Of a DNA stretch of 64,000 nt, positions 55,922 to 64,000 are shown piece after piece. Position 1 is the stretch's first letter; each line of letters starts with the position of its first letter. The DNA lies in assembly GCF_035222275.1 (NCBI RefSeq), contig NC_085881.1, positions 930,001 to 994,000 of the forward strand, written 5' to 3'. Position numbers and translations under genes: made by a program. Under the pieces are notes generated by a model, which saw nothing but the letters and a program-made list of their open reading frames with translations, did not search any database and was not told the origin of the DNA. This stretch comes from Podospora bellae-mahoneyi. Taxonomy: Eukaryota; Ascomycota; Sordariomycetes; Sordariales; Podosporaceae.

Positions 55922-58189
55922 ATGGCGCCCGTCAAATTCGTCCCATTCTCTTCGGAGATAGAACTACCGTTCTATTCATCGCTTTTCTCGTCCAAACTCG
56001 ACCATGACCGACTTGACGATTCCGCCCGCGCGGTTTTGGGCGTTTACGAGCCCCGCGTGCAGGCCGATCCCGAGGCCAGCGTGAGGATGCAAATACTGGG
56101 AAATGCCCTCACAGCCAAAGAGTAGGTTTCTGCAAATTGAAATTTTACATTGTGCTGTTCGAACTAATGGCTGACAGTGACGACAGCCTACCTGTTGGCA
56201 CGAGTCGCGCAAAGGGGTTTATCAAGAACGTTAACACCATCGAAGATTTCAACAATGTCAACAAGACTGCCATGATCGAGGACATCGGCCGGCAGGTGTG
56301 TTTATTCTTGACCTGGGGCCAGTTCTTTGTGAACTAACCACGCTTTGGACACCAGATTTGGGATGCGATTCAAGACGGCACAATCTACTCAGTTCCCTCT
56401 CTACTGTCGTCCTTCGCGATCCTTTCGTTCGCCGACCTCAAAAAGTACCGATTTACATATTGGTTTGCATTTCCGGCCCTACACTTCAAGAAACCTCTAT
56501 GGGAACGATCTGGCGACGTCGAGCGGTTAAACTCTAGGGAAAGCGAAGCTCTCGTCGAGTCGGTTGGCACATGGCGGTATACTGTCAGCACGGAGAAGGA
56601 GCATGGTTTCTTTCTTGCGAAGAAGTCACGGGGCGAGCATAGCACAGGAAGAGGACCGGTGGATGACTCGATGGCAGAGGAAATAGGATACCAGTGGCAA
56701 ATCGGGTCACTACGCGATTTTGAGAATGGCTTCTTCAACGACATCCCCGAGGAGGACCGATATGTTGCCTTTGTGGACCCCTCAAACTACCCTGAACACC
56801 CTTCATGGCCGTTGCGAAATCTCCTGGTCCTGATCTCGCATCGATATCGGCTGAAGAAAGTACAGATTCTTTGTTACCGTGATACCCAAGCACGCAGGCA
56901 CGAGGCTCGGAGTATCATTCTCCCGTTGTCCTTGAACCTACCCAAAGATTTCGATTTCGCGACGGTTCCCGACGTAACAGGCTGGGAAAGGGACGGTGGA
57001 TCGAAACTGAGGCGCCGGGTAGCCGATCTGGCCGAGTATATGGACCCGACCAAGCTGGCCGATCAAGCTGTGGATCTCAACTTGAAGCTTATGAAGTGGC
57101 GCCTGGCACCAAATCTGGAACTCGACACCATCAAAAACACCAGCTGTCTCTTGCTGGGTGCTGGAACGCTTGGCAGTTATGTGTCTAGGAATCTCATGGG
57201 CTGGGGCGTACGGAAGATCACTTTTGTGGACTATGGTGCCGTTTCATTCTCGAATCCTGTTAGGCAGCCATTATTCGAGTTTGAGGACTGTCTTCAAGGT
57301 GGCAAACCAAAGGCTTTGAAGGCGGCTGAGGCGCTCAGAAGGATCTACCCGGGAGTGGAAGCCGAAGGGCATGTGCTCTCGGTGCCTATGTTGGGGCACC
57401 CAGTTACCAACGAGGCTAAGACCCGAGACGACTTCAATAAGCTAGAAGAGCTGGTCAACTCACACGATGCCGTTTTTATGCTCTTGGATACCCGCGAGTC
57501 GAGGTGGTTGCCTACGCTCATGGCCAAATCCGCGAACAAAATCGTCCTCAATGCTGCGCTTGGATTCGACACATATGTGGTCATGAGACATGGAGCCAAA
57601 CCGGAAGATGGGAGTGAAGACACTCTGGGTTGCTATTTCTGCAACGACGTCGTTGTTGCTGCCGATGTAAGTTTTCTGACTGTCCCTATTCTCTACACAA
57701 TACACAAAACTAACGAGCAAATAGTCCATGAAGGACGCAACCCTGGATCAACAATGCACCGTCACCCGTCCCGGAGTGGCAACTATTGCCTCGGCTCTCC
57801 TCGTCGAGTTGTTCTCCAGCATTCTCCAGCATCCACAGAGGCAGCACGCCCCCGCACCTGTTCCATCGGCCAATGGAGAATATGAACGTGACCCCCCTGA
57901 GCATCCCTTGGGCATCGTACCACACCAGATTAGAGGGTTCTTGTCCTCGTTCAACAATATGAATATCCGTGGGAGGTCATACCCACAGTGCAGTGCTTGC
58001 TCCAAGCCAATTCTGGAAGCTTATGCAAAGGATGGATGGGGATTCGTCAAAAAGGCCCTAGCTGATAGGGACTATGTTGCCGAGTTGAGTGGGCTGGCTG
58101 AAGTTCAACGACAGGCGGAAGCGGCTGCTGCAGATGTGGAGTGGAGCGAGGAAGAAGGTGACGATGACGGCGAGGGTATACTACTATGA
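55922..58189 (+). CDS. ATG7: Autophagy E1-like activating enzyme Atg7
   Basis: Exons 55922-56121, 56178-56295, 56356-57666 and 57725-58189 give 697 residues. The N-terminal Atg7-specific domain opens with [24 protein letters not shown] and contains [11 protein letters not shown] and [20 protein letters not shown]. The adenylation domain has [43 protein letters not shown] and [17 protein letters not shown]. The catalytic Cys is in [11 protein letters not shown] (C554). The tail ends with acidic residues that bind Atg8. It activates Atg8 and Atg12 for conjugation in autophagy. Residue joins across introns (KDDDS, RQIWDA, AADSMKDA) are in frame. Confidence 0.97.
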
Positions 58190-58750
58190 CGTTAGTGAAT
58201 GCTTTTGTAGATACGGGCTATACTGGCGTCTTGGTGTTAGCGGGTTCCATGGTTATCCAGGGTTTAGGTCAAGTCTTTGGCCTTATGATAGATGAGATAT
58301 TATATGCTGTTCTGCTTGTGATTTATCTGAGAGGTGTACTAGGAAAGTCGAGAGGAGTGCTAAGTTCTGCAGAGAACGGGCAGACCACGACACTCATCTT
58401 GTCTGTGGTAAAGCTACAAGCGAGCGAATGTTGCCAAAACTGCTGCCTCCAGTGTCATCACATTGACCATCTTTGAAGCCTTTCATATTCTGTCAAAGTC
58501 GCTATACTTTTGTCCACAACATGATTGCTCTCGCAAGTCGAACCCCCGGCTAGATGCCCATCACGCCAACCCAACTTCGTCCTAGCCCCGCCAAGCTCGT
58601 CCCTATCTTATCCCAAAGCGGTCAAACCCGTCAAAACTTCCCGCCCCACTTTATTTTTCCCTTCCCTCTCTCCCCAAAATTTCCCCACCACCAAACTTGG
58701 CCCCTTCCTTTTTTTCTCCAGCAACCACCCCGACAAAACAACTGACAAAG
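58190..58750. promoter_or_regulatory. Intergenic region upstream of the DUF2462 gene
   Basis: ATG7 3' flank and promoter of the next plus-strand gene; the last 150 bp are C/T-rich leader. No gene is seen. Confidence 0.5.
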
Positions 58751-59032
58751 ATGGCGCAAGGAGCCATCAAAAAGGCCCCCAAGGCCAACCCGGGGCTCAC
58801 CAAAGCCAAGGGCAGCGGCGGCGGAGCGAAAAAGGTCAACAAACCCCAAAAGGCCAAGAGCGGCGGGAGTGCAGACAAGCAAAAGAAGAAGTTCACCTCG
58901 GGCATGGTGGCCAAGACGGAGCTGATGCTGGGGGCGAGGGCGGGGCATCTGGAGCTGATTGGGAAGGGGAGGGACAAGACGAAGAAGGGGCCTGCGACGG
59001 AGAATAAAGGGGGCAGCCGGAAGTTTGGTTAA
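58751..59032 (+). CDS. DUF2462 (UPF0390-type) small basic protein
   Basis: A single-exon 93-residue Lys/Gly-rich protein with context AAAGATGGCG. It starts MAQGAIKKA, has a basic low-complexity middle, then the conserved-looking block FTSGMVAKTELMLGARAGHLELIGKGRDK and a Lys/Gly tail. The N-terminal MAQG plus basic composition match the DUF2462/UPF0390 family (human LLPH-like neighbours are nucleolar), so a nucleolar or ribosome-related role is possible but unproven. The coding strand turns from C-rich to G-rich within 280 bp. It converges with the decarboxylase gene at 220 bp. Confidence 0.8.
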   Translation: MAQGAIKKAPKANPGLTKAKGSGGGAKKVNKPQKAKSGGSADKQKKKFTSGMVAKTELMLGARAGHLELIGKGRDKTKKGPATENKGGSRKFG

Positions 59033-59251
59033 GACTGACTGCGCACTTTGTATGGTGGCAAGTCTGGGACGGAGAACGACGGCGGGGCGGGTGGGAGATT
59101 TGGAAGGGGATGGAAACGACAAGGGAAAGGACGACAAGATACCCATTGTTTACGATATTTTTTCGCGATTCTTGCATGACTTTTGGGATTGGAAGGGATT
59201 TGGTACGACTCAATATGGCCGACAGACTGCTCGCTTTTGTCAAAATTGCAT

Positions 59252-60937
59252 TTACGCCTCGACAAAACTCTCGGCGACTTCTCTCAAGACGCCCTCTACA
59301 TACTTTGCGTCCCTCTCAACCTCGACCCTCCAGGTCGACACAGCGATTCTCACCGCCTTCCTGCCTTGCCATTGCGTCCCGCTCACAAACATCTTGCCCG
59401 TCTGGTTGATCCGATCAACGAGAACATTATTCAGCGCCTCGTTTCTCGCCCGGAATAACACAATCATGAAGATGTCTTCCTCGACATGATTCTCAGTCTC
59501 AGGAAGCATCTCGTAATGTTCAGAGTTGTGGATAAAAGAGGCGAGTTTCCTGGCAAGGAACACCATCCGGCTGAACATGGCCTCCATGCCCTCTCGGCCC
59601 TCGCTTTTCAGGACGGCATAAACTGGCAGGGCGCGGAAGCGACGGGAGTTCTCAAGGCCGATGTTCAAAGGGCCGAAGATCCCATCTTCTTGGGAACCGG
59701 CAGCAGAGGAGGATGGCGGGGGAGCCAGGTAGGCGGCGCCCGGGTTGCTAAACACTTGAGTGAGGGTGGATGGGTGGCGGGAGAAGAAAATGCCGTTGTC
59801 GTAGGGCTTTTTAACACGCACACACACACACACATATTAATACAGCAAGCAAATAAAAAGTTGAAAACATATACAAAAAAAACTCACCACATTGAGAAGT
59901 TTATGCCCATCCACGCAGATACTATCCGCCAATTCCATGCCCGCGACACAGGCACGCAGACTAAGAAACTGGTCTGTTTTGGGCAGAGCCCGGGCAAAGA
60001 TGCCAAAGGCGCCGTCGACGTGGATCCAGGCCTTGTAACGGTCAGCCAGGCTGCGGATCTTGGGCATGTCGAAGATGGCTGTGGCGAACCGGCCGGTGTT
60101 GACCTCGCCCGAGGAGATGGCTATGATGCATGCTGTGCTGTTTTTTTCAGCCTCTTTCAGGGCTGGTTCCAACTTGTCGAGGTCAATTCTCCACGGTTTG
60201 GCATCTTGTCCTACATCGAGCACGCACTCCTCCCCCAACCCCAATATCTTGGCCGCCTTGAGCAGCGAAGAATGGGGTTTCGACGTCAGAATCTTGATAT
60301 CTGCCACCCCAGCGGCAATACAAGCTTTGACCAAGCCTACCTTGGCCACGGATTTTTCAGGGGAAGAGAGGCGGGAGGAGATGAGATATTCCCTCCCGCA
60401 GGCCAAACCGAGGATGTTGGCGCCCGTGGCGCCTGTGGTGAAAGTCTTGGCTGGGAAGCGGGAGGGTGGCAGGTCAAGGAGGGAGAGGAGCATGGATAGG
60501 GTTGTTGACTCGACAAAGGTGGCGGAGGAGTGGACCCATCCTGATGATGATGATGACTGGGGGAAATGGACCTGGACGTTCTGGTCGAGAGCGGTGACGA
60601 GGTTGTCTGCTGCTTGGGCTATGGGGAGGCAGGAGCCGGTTACGAAGCCGTAGTAGTAGGGGGAGGTTGATTGCTGGTTTAAGGAGGGAAGGATGGACTC
60701 CAACAGGTGGGTGAGGGTTGAGGAGGGAGTCGATGGGGGGAGGTCAAAGGGGGCGGAGGGGAGGGAGGAGAGGGTTTGGGTTAGGGTTTGGGGGGTGGGG
60801 AGGACGGGGTGGGTGGTGGTGAGGGTTGTTACGGTGGCGCGGAGGCGGGTGTAGGCTGAGAGGAGGAAGGCGGATTCGGGGTCGGGTCCGGGGTCGGGGT
60901 GGAGATCTGGACCGGTGGGTATGTTCGGGGTCGTCAT
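59252..60937 (-). CDS. PLP-dependent group II decarboxylase
   Basis: Exons 60937-59888 and 59806-59252 give 534 residues. Conserved marks of the aromatic amino acid/glutamate decarboxylase fold are YYGFVTGSCLPIAQAADNL, FTTGATGANILGLACGREY, the substrate-side ISSGEVNTGRF, the cofactor Asp in WIHVDGAFGIF and the Schiff-base Lys in VDGHKLLNVPYDNG (K346). The substrate is not clear: the HVDGAFG form differs from the HVDAAWGG of classical aromatic decarboxylases. No signal peptide is seen, so it is probably cytosolic. The intron (59807-59887) carries a CA repeat close to the acceptor. The coding strand is very C-rich in the first 300 bp. Confidence 0.92.
59817..59834. repeat. (CA)n microsatellite in the decarboxylase intron
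   Basis: About nine CA units (plus strand) lie within 10-30 nt of the intron acceptor, giving a GT-rich instead of the usual pyrimidine-rich acceptor region. Confidence 0.8.
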
Positions 60938-62923
60938 GATGGGCGGGATGGAGGTGGGAGGGCGGGTGTTCTTGGTGTTTGATTCGGAGGAAAGCTCCCG
61001 GCAATGGCTGACTTGGCAAGGTGCTAAGAGAAGACGGTGAGGCTCGGAGGATATTTGAGAAGGGCCAATGACGGGGGGAGGAAAAGTGCTTGAGAGGGAT
61101 CTTTGAAAGCATGCTGTAGATTTGAGAGCATCAACTGGTTGGTCATATGCATGGCGCGTGCGGAGTCGGTAAATGCGAGCGGGATGGGTGCTCCCTCTCG
61201 GGCCCTTAGGCAGGAGGGAATGCTAGTTGGGCCATGGGGGAAACCATCGTCATTCGACCCCTCGTAAACCTGAGCTCTGCAACAGGTTGGAGCAGAAAAG
61301 TGGTCGGGGACACACCCTGGCGATGGATGGGGAAGGACGGTAGCCTTGTAACCCTCTCGGTAGCGGGTGTAACGTGAAACGTGCGGAACTTTCTTTGGAC
61401 TTTTTAGATTTTTTTTCTCCGGACATTTCCCCTAGTCGGATGAGATATCAATCGGCTGTTATCAATCTGTCCTAGTACTAGATGTGAGCCCATGACGGGC
61501 CTGCTACCAAGCGTTGAGTGTGAATGGATGCCTAGAGACGTGCCAAGGTCGGAAGACAGTCTGATGGTGATAGAAACATATGCCCCATTTGAGAAGGCGA
61601 TAAATGGAAGCCTTAGATGTGCAGCTGCAGGCTGTTGTTCCATGTTGCCCCTCACCCAGCGAGCCGGTGAGAGTGAGGGGAATATCGAGCTGTCATGCAG
61701 CGTGCAGCACGCAACAACCCGAAGCGGAGACTGCTACACAGCCATCTATACGGGGGAGGCCTTCTGATAGGTTGAGCTTAATTACCACGCGATACCTGTT
61801 ACGCCTCTGCATCAGAGGTTGTCGAAGACGAAAAGAAAACAAAGAACGGGCAAGCTGACCATCTCCAGGCACCCGTGGACCTGTTTTTCAGCAGCCTTCC
61901 CCAGGTCCACTCCGGACTCCGGTGGTCTTCGGTTAGCGGCACCGTGCCATGAATTTGGCCACATGCCAACTTGAATCGTGATAAGTCGCGAGAACAGGAA
62001 GCAAGATCGATGGCGAGAATGATTGGGAAAGAGGGAAGACCGGCAGTTAAATATTCGGGTGATAAACCTCACTAAAACCCAGGAGTCCCTTGCTACTTTA
62101 GCGCCCATGATCAGCATGCTTCCCACTAAAACGGGAGTTCCCACACCCAAATCTCGCCTGAACGGGACGGCACTCGACACAGGGCTCATAGTGAACATGC
62201 TGCAGTATCCCTTGGTATCCCTTGTAAAACCCCCGTTTCTTCACCATTCCAGGGCCAAAGCTAGCTCCGTGGGCAAAATCAGCTCAGGGTGGTATGCGAC
62301 TCTAGGGCCGGATCTCTAATCTTTTGCTGCTGCCGCCATCATCATTACTCCCCACCACTGATTTATCAAGAGAAATTTACCCAGTTGGTCACCTACCTTA
62401 CCCACAGCGATCAGGACCTCCCACACCATCGGCGAACAATTGCTGGGTACGACACTAATACAACTTAGCAAGGTAACGGCACGGCACAGACTGATCGATC
62501 AACGGGCACCGAGAGCTTCCCGATCTGCCAACAAGTCCAAGTCCACACCACCCAAGGGCAGTTGAGACCCGTTCCGAACTGTTGGGCCAGTGATCCACGC
62601 ACACGGGTCTTTGTTCTGACAGAACGCTCCCGCTTCTGGATCACACCCAAACTGTTGGGTCAAGGCTGCCGCTCAAATCGACAAAGAACCAAGGGACCAG
62701 CAGGGAGGGCTCCGAGCGCAAAGGGCCTTGCGTGGAGGATCCGGGGAGGAGTCGCCGACCGCTGGCTTATACGGTGTTCTGGACCTTGTGCCTTGTCTTT
62801 TCTCAAGTGACATATTTCTCGGCCTTCTCCTTTGCCCGTCCCCCTTCGCTACCTCGTAGTGTAGCCGCGCCGCACGCCAAAGCTCCATCTCGGCATACTC
62901 TCTCTGATGCCAATATCTCAACA
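60938..62923. promoter_or_regulatory. Divergent region between decarboxylase and methyltransferase genes
   Basis: This 2 kb carries both promoters. Open frames up to 128 codons (61812-62198, minus) lack recognisable features. No repeat or RNA gene is seen. Confidence 0.45.
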
Positions 62924-64000
62924 ATGGCTGAGTCTACCAAGTCTGGCATGTCTGGAGTGTCATCCTCTAGCACGGCCTCAAAGCCTGTCGATGACGACAG
63001 GTTCACCTTTGAGTCTGTCCTCGACGACTCATCACACATCGAGGCCGATGTAAGTTGTCCGAGGAGCATCGTCCAATGTCCCTGTAGCCAAGCTGAATCC
63101 TGTTGCTTCTAGTCAAACCCCCATGACATCTAGTATGAACAACCTGCCTGGCCTAGTCAACAGCCTGACGCAAGACTGATGCCAACCTTTTAGTGACACC
63201 CAATCCCTTTCCGAGTCCATAGCCGACTTCCGAGAGGAGTTTGGCAGGACATATCATTCCTACCGTGCCGGCTGTATGTCTGCTCTTCTCTTCCTGCTTC
63301 GACCTTGATGACTGACAACTTTGCCTAGCATACTACTTCCCCAATGACCCCACGGAAGCAGAGCGAATGGACGAGCAGTACGAGATCATCAAGGTCATCA
63401 TGGATGGGCGGCTTCATCTGGCGCCGTTTACCCGTGAAAAGTACCCGCGGAAGGTGCTCGACATCGCCACAGGGACTGGGCTTTGGGCCATTGAGATGGG
63501 GGACGAGTACCCGGATGCTGAGATAGTAGGAACGGACCTCTCGCCGATTCAACCGCCGTTTGTGCCACCGAACGTGAGGTTCTTTGTGGAGGATTCGTAT
63601 GTTTTACCCTCTCTCTCCTATCAAATATCCTCCGATGGCTAACACATCTCCCACAGAACCGAAGAATGGTATGCATGCCGTACTTTCCCTCCCACCAAAG
63701 CCGCTCCCCACTAACATGTACTCAAGGGACTACCCCCCCTCAGAATTCGACCTCATCCACACCCGCGTCACAATCGGCTGCTGGGCCGACATGAAGAAGG
63801 AAATCATCGCCCGCGCCTTCCACCACCTCAAACCAGGCGGCTGGCTCGAGTGTCAAGAAGTCCCCGGCATGCCCCACTGCGACGACGGGACCATGCCCCC
63901 GGACTACGACTGGCTCAAGTGGACCCTCGAGCTCTACAATAGCTCCCGCCTCGCCAACCGCCAGGTCGACGTCGGGGAGCAGCTCAAGGACTGGATGAGG
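62924..64000 (+). CDS. LaeA-like SAM-dependent methyltransferase (5' part, cut by window end)
   Basis: Exons 62924-63049, 63113-63132, 63194-63273, 63329-63596, 63657-63668 and 63727 to beyond 64000. A disordered Ser-rich N-terminus (MAESTKSGMSG) is followed by FGRTYHSYRAGSYYFPND, as in LaeA-like proteins, then SAM motif I (VLDIATGTGLWAIEMG), the acidic motif II (EIVGTDLSPIQP), FDLIHTRVTIG and LKPGGWLECQE. Exons 2 and 5 have only 20 and 12 nt, yet all phases agree and the joined reading HIEADSNPHDIYDTQSLS and EDSTEEWDYPPS is smooth. LaeA relatives act in secondary metabolism and development. An upstream in-frame Met at 62732 is possible but the added sequence looks like leader. Confidence 0.88.

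Overview
This window is nuclear DNA from a filamentous ascomycete, most likely a sordariomycete of the Sordariales (Podospora, Chaetomium or Neurospora relatives). The reasons are 50-110 nt introns with GTAAGT-like donors and CTAAC/CTGAC branch sites, CAAA-ATG or CATC-ATG start contexts, CT-rich leaders, one AA9 lytic polysaccharide monooxygenase, a LaeA-like methyltransferase, and the fungal families DUF3405 and DUF6536. All gene models were made by eye from splice consensus, reading-frame continuity and remembered protein families. No alignment or search was run. In every complete spliced model the exon lengths sum to a multiple of three.

Layout. 0-10 kb: DBP5 (minus) and BZZ1 (plus) diverge; then a GH72 glucanosyltransferase (plus) and a free-methionine-(R)-sulfoxide reductase (minus) converge. 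10-18.5 kb: three minus-strand genes, a PSD2-type phosphatidylserine decarboxylase, a HAD phosphatase with a poly-Glu insert, and the coatomer epsilon subunit. 18.5-20.7 kb: no sound gene, perhaps a decayed one. 20.7-27.3 kb: a DUF6536 membrane protein, a kelch protein, and the 24-kDa complex I subunit (minus). 29-32.3 kb: AA9 LPMO and a 63-residue membrane protein with a long leader that looks spliced. 34-35.7 kb: INO1 (minus), followed by a 5.3 kb gene-free stretch. 41-50 kb: a paxillin-like LIM protein and a DUF3405 type II membrane protein, separated by 4.3 kb rich in microsatellites. 53.8-61 kb: dCMP deaminase (minus), ATG7, a DUF2462 protein, and a PLP-dependent decarboxylase (minus). 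62.9-64 kb: the 5' part of a LaeA-like methyltransferase that runs off the window.

Most genes are unrelated housekeeping functions: mRNA export, actin and endocytosis, cell wall, phospholipid and inositol synthesis, COPI traffic, respiration, nucleotide metabolism and autophagy. There is no CRISPR array, rRNA gene or convincing tRNA, and I recognised no intact mobile element. The most unusual signals are a repeated switch from C-rich to G-rich coding strand within single genes, a reductase gene whose first coding exon is only the ATG, a probable GC-AG intron splitting the catalytic Asp codon of the HAD phosphatase, 20-nt and 12-nt microexons in the methyltransferase, and the long leader of the 63-residue membrane protein. 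I found no clearly new multi-gene system.
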